Source: Didymodactylos carnosus (Eukaryota > Rotifera > Eurotatoria > Philodinida > Philodinidae). From it: a DNA stretch of 31,382 nt. The translations under genes and the position numbers were made by a program. Of the stretch, positions 1 through 10,243 are shown one piece after another; position 1 is the stretch's first letter, and every line of letters begins with the position of its first letter. The notes under the pieces are model-generated. The model made no database searches. It saw nothing but the letters and a program-made list of their open reading frames with translations, and was not told the origin of the DNA. The stretch covers positions 1-31,382 of the forward strand of contig CAJNOQ010001458.1 of NCBI GenBank assembly GCA_905250885.1, written 5' to 3'.

Positions 1-176
1 GTATAAGCATTACAGAAAAGACATGCGTAAAAATCTGTAGGTATTCAGAACAAAATTTTGTCCCTAATATCAATGTTATTACTTGAAAAAACTTGATGAA
101 CTCACCGGTTTTTACCGGTCTGGAAATACTTCTGGACCGGCCGATGACTGGCCGGATCGGACCGGTTACAACTCTG
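1..176. mobile_element. End of a hAT-like MITE rich in CCGG (cut by window edge)
   Basis: From about 104 to 176 the sequence is full of ACCGG and CCGGT words and ends in ACCGGTTACAACTCTG. The same terminal word, with one or two changes, closes the complete element at 18883-19478, so I read this as one end of a second copy. The other end is not recognised in the first 100 bases, or lies outside the window. No coding sequence is visible before 310. Confidence 0.45.
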
Positions 177-309
177 CGGTTGTCTGTGCCACTGTGTCCG
201 AGACAGTTATTAATATTAAACATTATCCAGCATTATCTAGTACTACGTATATAAAGTTTTGATAAAGGAAAGGTTTTTGAATATTCTGACATATCTCTGT
301 TTATTTAGA

Positions 310-528
310 GTTGCCGCTCGTTTACATTCATTTGTTCTTCACGGTTTATCACCACAGCCGGAACCAGCAGGAAAAGTAACTAAAAGTCACCCAATATTAG
401 TGCAATCTCTTTTATCAAAACAAGATAAAGAGTTTTTAGATATTGACTTTGAAACAACTCCTAATGTACAAAACTCTGATTACAAAATATACATTGTTGT
501 GCAACCATTACAAATAATATATGATACG
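310..528 (+). pseudogene. VPS13: VPS13 exon from the N-terminal third, isolated fragment
   Basis: VPS13 proteins are very long rod-like lipid-transfer proteins at membrane contact sites. This exon follows a TTATTTAG acceptor and ends before GTAGGT. It encodes a segment with LDIDFETTPN and QPLQIIYDT, which fits the conserved pattern (F-E-T-N-P, then Q-P-x-E-I-I-Y-D) found roughly 550-650 residues into VPS13A/C. The next recognisable VPS13 exon, at 3613, belongs to the SHR-BD domain more than a thousand residues later, so most of the protein is missing between them. Reading past the donor gives an artificial open frame to 645, which runs into a foldback repeat. I treat this as the 5' remnant of the broken gene continuing at 3613. 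Confidence 0.6.
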
Positions 529-552
529 GTAGGTAGGCAGCTAATGTTTCAG

Positions 553-1222
553 ATTAACTGGTGTGGCAGAATAAATGGTGGTCTTAGTACAACCTCAATA
601 TCTTTCCCAATTTACATGGATCAATTGACTTCATTATTGTATTAGAACACACCCCGTTCAATTTTCTCCAAAGCTCAGATCATGAAATTCTTTCACAGTG
701 GCAAAGTAACAAGTTATATGAATAAAACTACGAAACACTGATTTAGCCAACTTTTCAGCGTTAAAAACAAACTAAATTCCTGACTTTTTCTCACTGTTGT
801 TCAAACATTGAAAAGCATTAAAGTAAGTTTTTTTGCACGTTAAAGCGTGTTCTTTCTACTCATGTATAGTAAAGCACGTTAAATAAACTACTGTGTATGA
901 TAAATAAATACTGCCCTAAAGTTCACTGATGCTGAAAGTTAGAATTTTTGAAGTGTTGCAAAATGGTGAACTAAATTTGAAACATAATGAGTAAACAAAA
1001 AAACCTGTTATTGCCGTCAGAAAGTTGACCATACCAGTGTTTCGTAGTTTTATGCAATGATTTGCTACTTTGGCAGTGTCAAAGAATTCCATGAACTGAG
1101 CTTTATAGAAATTTGAACTGGGGTGTTCTAGTACAAAAACAAAGTCTGGTTGGTGAAAATTGGGAAAGATATTGAGGAAATACCAAGACCCTCATTTATT
1201 CTGCCATACCCGTTGTAATTTA
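553..1222. mobile_element. Foldback (long inverted repeat) element 1
   Basis: Two arms of about 188 bp (553-740 and 1035-1222) are inverted copies at roughly 80 percent identity, separated by about 290 bp with no coding potential. Matching words include GGCAGAATAAAT, TCAATATCTTTCCCAATTT and ACTACGAAACACTG on one arm and their complements on the other. It sits just after the VPS13 exon donor, inside what would be an intron. No target-site duplication could be fixed because the outer ends decay gradually. Confidence 0.75.
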
Positions 1223-1791
1223 ATACACGGCAAAAAAGCGTCCAGTTATCCGTTCACAAAAAGCATACCGAAAAAAGGTCTGTTCGAATTTCAGATATAA
1301 AATAACGTGCAAAAAAGCATCCACTAGAATCTGTCCGTTAAATAGACTCCTGCGGGACAGCCCCAAACCCCATCCCGTTTGTGCCGTCCCGTAGGACGAA
1401 CGGGGTCGGGACAACAGAAAATTTATGGGCTTGGGCACATGAGCTTTGGGCAAGAAAAATATTTCACGGGCTCGCACTTACGGGGTCGGAACAGATTGCA
1501 GAAAAATGTTGTTCTGTAAGTTTTGTCTTTTGATTGTAATTATACTGCAACTTCAAGTCAATACAAATTTAACATCAGTAGGTGACGATTTTTGAAATAA
1601 TTTGATGTTAATTGCAGCTAATTGAATTTATCTTACCCAACTTGATATTTCGACCATTCACGGTCATTGTCAAAAGTGGAATTGTACACACAAGACGCAT
1701 AACGGTACTGAACGAGCTGCACCATTTAGTACTGGTTCTTGTGATCGTATCAAGAGTGATTCTTTTATTACCAATTTATATGTACTGTTCA
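1223..1791. other. Noncoding stretch with a GC-rich inverted-repeat patch
   Basis: Between the two foldback elements. The part from about 1345 to 1495 is much richer in G and C than its surroundings. It holds short inverted words (CGGGACAGCCCC and CGGGGTCGGGAC), so it may be a small decayed repeat. The open frame at 1612-1845 has no recognisable domain and runs into the next foldback arm, so I do not call a gene. Confidence 0.35.
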
Positions 1792-2888
1792 CTATTACCT
1801 TTTTCAAAAAACGACAGGGGTGGGCAAAATGCTTATAACTTTTGATGGGAGATAGCTAGAGATCTGGGATTTTCGCCATTGGAAAGAGGACAGCGGGACA
1901 CGTAAACCTATGAAAAAACAAGGCACTCGATCACGTTTACCATGGTGTACCATTCGAGACGAACTCCGAAAGCTCACTGTTGGCAAGCCACACTATGACA
2001 TCCATTCTCAAATAAAACCAGTCGATAGCCAAAACATGTCTCTTCAAAACTACGTCGTAAGGTCTAGGTCTCTATCTCTTTTGATTCCAGAGATACGTAC
2101 GTTTCCGACGACATACCTATCTCGTTGCAGACACGTCTGGGAATCTCAGAAACATGCGGACCATAGGTAATCGACCACGTTGATCATCGTGGCGATGTTC
2201 GTTTCATTTCTCACTTAAGCACAACTTGAGAAAACCCAATTTGGAGAAAAGTCGATTTTTCGCCTGTTACCATCAAAAATTAAAAGCCTTATATTTCACT
2301 CATTTCTCGTCCAGAAAGGCTCAGACTTTCAGGGAATGATCAACAGAGAGCATAGACTGCAGATCAAGTCGAAAACATTGCACGAGGTTTTCAGTTTAGG
2401 CATACGGTTTTTTGGGGCATCCCTGGAAACCCTCCAGCGGAACAAAAGCTCGGATCAGATTTTTCAACTTGGTCTGCAGTCTATGCCCTCTGCTAATCAT
2501 TCCCTGAAAGTCTGAACTTTTTTGGAAGAGAAATGAGTGAAATATAAGGCTTTTAATTTTTGATGGTAACAGGCGAAAAATCGAACTTTTCTCCAAATTG
2601 GGTTTTCTCAAGTTGTGCTTAAGTGAGGAATGAAACGAACATCGCCACGATGATCAATGTGGCGATTACCTATGATCCACATGTTTCTGAGATTCCCAGA
2701 CGTTTGGGAACGGTAAGCTTTCGGATTTCGTGTCGAATGGTACACCATGGTTTACACCTTGTTTTTTCATAGGTTTACGTGTCCCGCTGTCCTCTTTCCA
2801 ATGGCAAAAATCCCAGATCTCTAGCTATCTCCTATCAAAAGTTATAAGCATTTTGCCCACTCCTGTCGTTTTTTGAAAAAGGTAATAG
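1792..2888. mobile_element. Large asymmetric foldback element 2
   Basis: The element is a near-perfect giant palindrome. The left arm 1792-2375 is the inverted copy of the right arm 2461-2888, around a spacer of only about 85 bp. The ends are CTATTACCTTTTTC and its complement. Identity between arms is roughly 95 percent, so the element is young or kept equal by gene conversion. The left arm carries about 147 extra bases (about 1984-2130) absent from the right, so one arm was deleted or the other received an insertion. Open frames inside are by-products of the palindrome; no transposase is visible. Confidence 0.85.
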
Positions 2889-3612
2889 TAAGAATTTCAA
2901 AGTCATTTGATGTAATAAAATGAATGATTAGAGATCATCTTTGGTGTCACAGAAAAAAAGTGAACAATAGTTCCCCTGGCATAGTCCTGACCTATGGAAA
3001 AGTCTAGTATTAAATGCATAAAACCTGCGCCAGGTTTCGTTAAGTTTCTTGTTAACGCGTGTTGTAGAGCTTTTCATGGCGCATCGAATGATGTATAGCG
3101 CTAGGCTTAATATGGTATGGTTACTGAGAAATGTTGATTTTACAGTCATACTGTTGGTGCTAAACTGTTGCTTGGTTTCAAGCAGATTCTGTCGGGTATA
3201 TTCGACTGAAAGCGCTCGGAAGGGTCGAAATCATCGAATATAATAATCGGATGTGATTCTGATGAGGTTGGGACCGCTTGGACGGGTTATTATTAGTGGG
3301 CAGATCACTGTTGTTATGCGGACTCTACCTTTATTACCGGTGGATGTTCAGTGTATAATCAATGTGAGTTAATAACTGTTGATGAAAGTTTTTGTTCAAA
3401 TCGTTTTAATGGTAGTTGTGAAACATACTGGAAAAAGTTTATATAATATCCATGATACTTCATTCTTGTAACTGCAGAGTTATAAGACACGTATGATAGA
3501 TTTGCTTTATCTTCTGATAAATTTCATGTTAATGGGAAAAGAGGCACATTTTCACAAACTTGATTTGATTAATTGCATGAACTAGGTGACTCTAGTTATT
3601 ATTGTACTTTAG
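2889..3612. other. Noncoding remnant between foldback 2 and the VPS13 SHR-BD exons
   Basis: No confident gene. A short in-frame piece at about 3315-3368, ending at a GTGAGT donor, reads like the start of an SHR-BD region (LPLLPVDVQ...), but the match is too short to call. The rest is AT-rich. Confidence 0.3.
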
Positions 3613-6033
3613 AATAATGAAACAATTGTTATGAAACCGAGTGATCTACAAATTTTTACTTCTGGAGATAAAAATTCTGTTCTGATATCTACTGTTCGTA
3701 CTGCACACACATATGACAAAGAAAGACTAGAAAACATTAAAATTTGAATCTCTTTTATTTAAGATTTTAAATTATAGTAAATTAAATGGATTAGTGAACC
3801 AATTAATTTAAGAGAAGAACAAAAAAATGAAGATGTAATCAAATTTCTTGATCAATCTGGAAACACTTTAGTAAGTTTATATGGAAAGAAAAACTAAAAT
3901 CAATCATGGTGTTTCTCGTTTTAGAATATGGCATTACGTATTGAAATGTTTCATGAATCTTATCGAATATTATTATATGCACCATATTGGATATTAAATC
4001 GGACATCGTTTGATTTCGACTTTCAAGTAAGTACAATCTTCGGTTAACTATACAATTATAGAACACGTATGAAACCAATAAACAAAACATATCTGTTCTG
4101 TTAATACTTTTCGTTGACAATATTGATCTCTTCTCTGCCATAATTGTATCTTCTTGTCTTTAGATTGAAAATCAGCAAACAGATATTTCTAATGTTGAAA
4201 CACCATTTTTAATATGTTCAGAAAAATTTGATATCAACTCAAATAAAAAGGTTAAACGTATGAAATCTTTTTTGATGACCACATCACATTTTGACTGATT
4301 CTAGGCTCAAATTTGTGTAAGAACTGTTCAACTTGCTCATGCTGATACAAATTGATATGAACAATTTTCTCTTGATGTTATTAAAAGTACTGGAGTGGCC
4401 ATTTGTAAAGTATCGGATAATAAAACATACATGGTACGTGTAGAGAAAATATTGATGATATTTCATATGTTTATTAATTTATTTATGCGTGGAAATTGTT
4501 ACAAATTCATTTGGTATGACAAAAATAATGATATTATCACCATCAATGGTCATCATTAATAATTCGACAGTATGTTTATCAGCAAAAAAAAAGACGAAAA
4601 TGTAGCAATATCATATTATTATTGTCTAATTTTATTAAGATTGAACTCGAAGTTATGATAAAGAACAAGATAAATGGGGTCCAGTAAATCCTGGCGAGGT
4701 AAGTGTATTACATATGTCTTTTTTGTTTTTAAATAAAAGTTCTCATTGTTGTTTTCTACTTTTCAATTTAGGTTGTTCCATTTTGGCCTCATAGTATGGA
4801 AAAAGATTTAATGCGTGTTCGTTATACAGAACGAAATCATATATTAAGTCAACCATTTATAATGAATCAAAAACATCGAATATTATTGAGAATGGAAAAG
4901 TTAGTTTCGTATTTTTCTTTTCATAACGTTGTGAACGTGTTCATCAACTTTTTTTTTTGATAAAGAATCGTCCGACACTTAACGTTGAAGTAACAGTGAC
5001 AGATTTTAATGGTGTGCGAATGATATTTAGTGATTATAAAATCGGTGATGCACCTATAATGATTGTCAATTGTCTTAAAATGATTCAATTACATTTCATC
5101 AAACGGAAGATGAAAGGTAGGAAATAAAAATTAGATAAAATATTTTCATCTCTATTAATTCATTTTATTGTGAATTTAGTAAGAGTCAAGTACTTCCACC
5201 ACTAAATCATGTTTATTATACATGGGTTGATCCAATGAAACCAATAGCACTTATCTCATCCGTACAAGGCAATACAACAAGTTTGGATTTAATCGTAAAT
5301 ATGAACAGCCATCAGCTACATTTTTTATTTATGCGTGATTATTTTCTACTTAATTTTCAGCCTCAATGTAGCTTTATTAGTGAACATCACGAAATAAGTT
5401 ATACATCGTTTATTGATGGTGTTCAAACAGTTCTGTTATTTGCTGATACCATTAATATTATTGAACAAGCATCCGGTGTAAGAGATATGAAAATTCTAAG
5501 TGATGTGTTGTGTCGTTTATTATGAATTAATTTTTATCTTTCAGATACTATCTTTAGCTGAATCAATGGGTCAACGCATTCAAATTGGTATTCATGATAT
5601 TGACATATCAATTGTCAACGATATTAAACATGAAGAATTACTCTATATATCAAAAGTGGTATGGACTGAACAGAGAAAAAATCGTTGAAGACCGTTTAAT
5701 TCTGATCTAAATGATGCACTAAAAGAAACATATAAATTATATCTGGAAAAAGAAAGTAACGAATCCAGACGATTTAGAATTGAGAAAACAGAAATATTCA
5801 ATAATGGAGAACAGAGTAAGACTTGCATCATTGATCTTATCTCTACAGTTGAAAGTAGTGTAAATATTTTATGTGTCTAGCAAGTAATATTTATTGACGA
5901 TAGTACAGGCAATTCAATAAATCAACGTGGTCATACAATAAAAGTCAGACGTCAAGCCTTAGATGGACTATGGATTGATTATGCTTGGTCAATAACCAGA
6001 GCAGCTTTACATGTTCGAATTAATCGTGTACAA
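3613..6033 (+). pseudogene. VPS13: VPS13 SHR-BD (VAB) domain exon block, degraded
   Basis: A run of exons with short introns encodes the adaptor-binding domain of VPS13. Approximate exons: 3613-3720, 3776-3870, 3925-4026, 4164-4250, 4305-4433, 4489-4569, 4640-4698, 4772-4899, 4966-5116, 5180-5294, 5361-5475, 5545-5815, 5881-6033. Diagnostic pieces are YAPYWILNRTSFDFDF, FSLDVIKSTG, DKWGPVNPGE, VPFWPHS, the YTWVDP motif, SFIDGVQTVLLF and ISIVNDIKHEELLYIS. Damage is clear. TGA at 4353-4355 and at 5686-5688 lies where the family has Trp. Single bases are missing in short runs at 4653-4654 and 5077-5080. The acceptor before 4489 is not AG, and some later junctions are out of phase. The copy cannot make a full VPS13 protein unless these are all sequencing errors. 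Confidence 0.85.
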
Positions 6034-6792
6034 GTAACTAACATTTTAAACATGTATCAAATATTCTTTGTACACTTTGCACTTCATAATACTCCAAATA
6101 TAAAGCGAAGATCAGTTTGAGAATCTCCATTGACACTTCCCAGGTCGAATTTGCCCCATCGGATCCTTTTAATTTCGGTGATTTTCGGAGATCGAGCGTC
6201 CGATCTGTTCCGAATCTGTTCAATTCCGTCGCGTTCCGATATAAGATTCCTGGAGCATCCGGATCCTGCGATGTGTACTTAATTTTTTTTTGGTTTCTTT
6301 TCTGTGCGCTTAATATATTCACCGTTTTATTTCAAGACAGGAGCACTTTAAATACGACACTACAGAAAATGAAAAATGAGAAGTTGTTCTTCTCAAATTC
6401 TTAACGGTGTGAGTCATCGCTCACACTGTTTAACGGGCATGTTGTACAGGTTCTAGCTAGTGGACCCTCTCACTTTCTAATGAACAAAGACAAGAACCAC
6501 TAGAAAATGAAAAAAAAAATTTAAGGCTACTTTTAGCCTTGAAAGACCTGAAAACTGATTACATTCTGCCAAATCGAGCGAAATTCGATGTCTGAAACTC
6601 GAAGAATCCTGTCAGATTTTTTCCACCATGTTCTGGCACGAATTCCGAGCAACGGATATCCAGCATGGTTGCTGCCAGATTTTACCGAATTCCGACAACT
6701 TCCGACATGTTATAGTGTTGGATCCGGCAGGATTCTGACGCCGGAATCAACGACCTTGGTTGTCTAGATATATCGTAGAATGTACTCTTTAG
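6034..6792. other. Oversized VPS13 intron, probably carrying a decayed insertion
   Basis: The flanking exons join cleanly (…RVQ | IDNQLDY…), so 6034-6792 is one intron of 759 nt, against 54-137 nt for the other introns of this gene. Its interior is rich in GGATCC, CCGGAT and TTCCGA words, unlike the AT-rich surroundings, which suggests a diverged inserted repeat. An 11-bp stem with one mismatch lies at 6403-6413 and 6420-6430 around the loop TCATCG. No coding exon is visible inside. Confidence 0.55.
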
Positions 6793-6964
6793 ATTGACAA
6801 TCAATTGGATTATACAATATTTCCTGTTATGTTATATTCCATAACGTCACAAATAACAGAAACTGATACAGGTACATATGTAATGATATTTGTCATATAG
6901 ACATTCAAATTTATACTTCATTTTTTCTCCAGCTGAAAAACCATTTATTGAGTTGATTTCATAA
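6793..6964 (+). pseudogene. VPS13: Last recognisable VPS13 exons, abruptly truncated
   Basis: Exon 6793-6871 encodes IDNQLDYTIFPVMLYS, the family pattern Q-x-D-N-Q-L followed by a P-V segment just after the SHR-BD domain. After a 61-nt intron (6872-6932) the next exon encodes AEKPFIEL, agreeing with the conserved K-P-F-I-E-x-S stretch. It then stops at TAA 6962-6964. The remaining several hundred C-terminal residues (the VPS13_C/ATG2-C and PH-like parts) are absent. The sequence passes straight into an unrelated antisense GTPase fragment, so the loss comes from a rearrangement and not from a point mutation. Confidence 0.75.
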
Positions 6965-7634
6965 TAATTATTTTTTTAGCTATATCTTTCAATTCATTTG
7001 ATGTACTTAATTCATATTTTACACATTAATGAACCTTGTCCTAATTCATCAATGGATTTCCAATTATTTGTTAATTTATTATATAAATAATCAAAATCTT
7101 TATAACCATGATTTTGTTTTATTATTTGTTCATTTAAACCATCAAATATATTTAATCTTAATTCATTTATCATTATTGGAAATGTTTGATTACGCCAACG
7201 TTGTTGTATATTTAAATCTGAATTTATATCTTCAGAAAATGCACTTGGTAATAATACAATATTTTCATGCTTTATTTCTAATTCATCATCAATTGATACT
7301 TTTAGAAATCCACTACTTGTTTGTAAATTATGTTTAAATTGAGTTAATTGTTCACAAAATATTTTTTTATTACGATCCATTTGACCACGTAATACAAATA
7401 ATAATTTTGGCTTTAATGATGAATTTTGAAGTTGCAATTTTGGATATAGACTCATACCAATCAAGCCTTCCAAATTGGAACTTAATTCGCCCTTGTGATT
7501 AATAAGCACAATATGCGAAGATAATATTGCCATTGTTATTATTTGATTATCAAAAATGGAACCAGACTCTTCTAATGAAAATAAACCTTCTGTATCAAGG
7601 ATAACAATTGTCACGTCTTTATAATGTGCAATAC
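6945..7634 (-). pseudogene. GBP/VLIG-like large GTPase fragment, P-loop missing
   Basis: The translation has the features of a dynamin-superfamily G domain of the GBP/VLIG/atlastin kind. A G3 motif lies in VILDTEGLFSLEESG, followed by LFVLRGQMDRNKK in the place of the G4 motif. A predicted acceptor TTTTAG lies just before the codons for GIAHYKDV, so the exon starts at 7634. Upstream there is no exon with the GxxxxGKS P-loop; a short degenerate stretch leads to a repeat at 7.78 kb. Near 7012 the frame closes, but a shift of one base restores an open reading (NELKDIAKKIII) to a stop at 6945-6947, so a frameshift is likely. G4 usually carries Asp after Arg; here it is Gly. Bdelloids have many such GTPases. 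I infer a 5'-truncated, non-functional copy. Confidence 0.65.
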
Positions 7635-7780
7635 CTAAAACATAATTAAAATATAAACATCGTACATTTTTAAGAATCATAGATTTTATACAAAGTTGCG
7701 CTCATTGTATATAGCACTTGCAAACGATAACTGTCGGAGACATAACATCCGGAAATCGCCGTCGCCGCGGATTCAGTGTT

Positions 7781-7823
7781 AAAGTGTTAACACTTTAGCA
7801 TTAACACTTTAACACTTTAACAT
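7781..7823. repeat. Short tandem/palindromic TAACACTTT repeat
   Basis: The unit (T)TAACACTTTAA occurs about four times, once as the perfect palindrome AAAGTGTTAACACTTT. It abuts the foldback element that starts at about 7837. Confidence 0.7.
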
Positions 7824-7836
7824 ATACGAACTGGCG

Positions 7837-8355
7837 TTCAAGTGGGTTTTGTTTTTCGATTTATTATACATATTCTGATTTGTGTTGTCGAGCTGATCAT
7901 GAATATCGCCTTTAAAAGTCACTTTTTCATGGAGAAAAACCTGAAATACTGCAAGGGTCTAAAAAATCGAAAAAAATGACCTTTATCGTAGAATTGACTT
8001 TTCTGAAGTTTTATTACAAGATAGAAGGTTGAAACTATTTTTTCCTGAATCAGCGTTGAAAACTGATTTAAAAAAAGTCTTCAGTTCATTTTAAAGGTAA
8101 ACACTCGTCCGCCATGGATATCGAAACTGGCGGGTGTCAAATGGAGCATCATTCATTTTGTAAGCCTATCTAGTTTTTTCAATGAAAGGCTATACCTTTA
8201 ATTCATACACCATTAAATTTGAATCATGTATTAAGTCAACCAGTATTTCAGATTTTTCTCCGTGAAAAAAGGACTTTTAAAGGTGATATTCATGATCAGC
8301 TCGACAACACAAATCAGAATATGTATAATAAATCGAAAAATAAAACCCACTTGAA
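7837..8355. mobile_element. Foldback element 3
   Basis: Arms 7837-7950 and 8242-8355 are inverted copies at about 90 percent identity (shared words include GATTTATTATACATATTCTG and GTCGAGCTGATCATGAATAT). They enclose about 290 bp without an open frame of note. It lies immediately 5' of the truncated GTPase and may mark the breakpoint that removed its first exons. Confidence 0.8.
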
Positions 8356-9157
8356 TTTTGCATTAGTTGCACCTTACTATTTCGGAATAGATGAATGACC
8401 AGAAATTAGCATAAATTTACGGGTTTCTGAAAAATGTTTGATAGGTGCTTTACAATTATTCATTATTATTCATTAGTTTAAATAAAAATCGTTTTGACAA
8501 GAAATGCATTCGAAAGACAATTGCCTTCGGATGAATTATTCAGGAGAGACAGTTACTGATCTGTAAATCAGTGGTTTACTGATTTTCTACCGATTTTACT
8601 TATTTCTTACCGATCTTTACTGACTCTATAAACTCAAAAGAGAAACCCAATAATGTCATTTTTATTGATGAATTGTATATACAATGGTCTTAGCGTAGCT
8701 GCCGTGTGCGTCAAAAGTTCTGCAAGGATTTGTTTTCTGATACGTTTTTCTGTAAAATGAAGAAGTGTAATCTATTCTTCTTATATGTTAATATAGTTGA
8801 ACATTGCCTGAGTATATACATATAGTATACATATGTATATATATATCAGATCAATGTGATAAATCTATAACCATAATTTAAGAAAAGCATGTTTTATAGA
8901 GTTATACCGCTATTAATAGGGAAAAAAGATCCTGTGGGTACGCGTATCTGAATTGTTTTTGCATATAAATAAATAAGACAAGAAAAAGTGTTGAACAAAA
9001 ACAGAAAAACAGATTTTGTACGTTTCTATTTTTGGCTTTTTTGTTTTTATTCATATGTTTTTGCAGATATGTCAACATGACTGAATTAACTATTTGTCCA
9101 TTGGAAAAGTTGTTCATTATACTCGTCTCTATGGGATAATATATTTTATTCTTAGGA
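8356..9157. other. AT-rich intergenic stretch
   Basis: No gene recognised. It contains several variants of TTTACTGATTTTCTACCGA near 8570-8630 and a TA-rich microsatellite near 8818-8847. The minus open frame at 8902-9117 is low complexity with no domain. Confidence 0.5.
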
Positions 9158-10046
9158 GGTTATCGTTGTTCCGAAGTTGAAGGCTTAACAATAGACCTGA
9201 GGCTGAAGTTCAATATATGCGAAAACTATTCGTTTTTAGTGAAACTTTAATTGTTATAAGCTATTTATTGAAAGGAAGAAATTTATTTACTTGTGCCCAC
9301 CAAAAGAGAGAACCAGTCGCAATTATTATTGATGGTGACACAAAGAACATAGGTCAATTCAAAAAGATAAAACAGCTGAGTGACGAAGAAAACTTTCTAG
9401 AAATGAGGTAATGGTTCGAAATAAAATTTGTTTTTCTCTGCAACACTACGGATTATTTTTATTTTAGTAGTATGCATAGTCCACATCTACTTATATGTAC
9501 ACATAAACTTTCAGATGTATAGGTGGATACAAAGAGTTAAAATGTACAGTATATGTTATACATAAACAATTCAGAGGTGCATACTATATGGATATACTCA
9601 GTCAATGTTTAACTATATTATGTGTAAGAAGATTAAATTACACTTCTTCAATTTACATATTAACAATCAAAGTCTGGCAGAACTTTTGGCGCGTACAGTA
9701 ACTCTATGCCCATCTTCACCATCATCGGTATGTAGCCACTTAATATATCTCTGGAATCCACGCTATATCGTAATTTTCAGAGATTTTTGAGTTCGGATGA
9801 GGATGGTCCATTGATTGAGACTGGTTTCTTTGAACCACATTCATCAAAAGCTAAAGATTCCCAAAAACGCATTAGTACTTTTAGTAACAGAAATCTGTTA
9901 GTCTCGGGATGAAGTATGTTTGCATTTTTGAAGGAAGTCTAGTACAAGATTTAACTGCACCGATATATATATTAGATAGACCATCGTTTTGTACGAAAGA
10001 TTCCTATGAGATACTAGATGAGAGTCAAGATTCTAACAAAACTTGA
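9158..10046 (+). pseudogene. C-terminal exons of an unrecognised gene, frameshifted
   Basis: Three pieces fit together by splice sites and phase. Exon a ends at 9418 (…KQLSDEENFLEM) before GTAATG; its 5' limit is unsure. Exon b is 9674-9727 (LAELLARTVTLCPSSPSS). Exon c starts at 9781 (RFLSSDEDGPLIETGFFEPH) after a 53-nt intron. The combined tail is hydrophilic and rich in Ser, Asp and Lys, like a cytoplasmic regulatory tail. In exon c the frame ends at TGA near 9910, but the next frame continues (GMKYVCIFEGSLVQDLTAPI) to a stop at 10044-10046. A one-base indel near 9900 therefore probably broke it. I do not recognise the family. It may instead be an active gene with a local sequencing error. 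Confidence 0.45.
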
Positions 10047-10243
10047 AATCAATTCTAATCTTTAATAAAAGAACGAAATTATGTAAATTGAATAAGGTGT
10101 CCTAGTTGAGTAATGTGTCTTTATATATACATGTTATCTACTTTTGGGAAATAAGACTAATAGGGAGTTTGTCTTTTTTTCTGTCTCACTGATAACAGAT
10201 AGTATCACTATGTTATTATCATTCATAGATCAACTTCTGGGAA

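Noticed and set aside
1910-2611. Open frames inside the large palindrome as genes.
   Set aside because: They mirror each other on both strands because of the inverted repeat and show no domain.
7029-7337. Plus-strand open frame opposite the GTPase.
   Set aside because: It is the antisense shadow of the GTPase exon: low complexity and rich in Leu, Ile and Asn.
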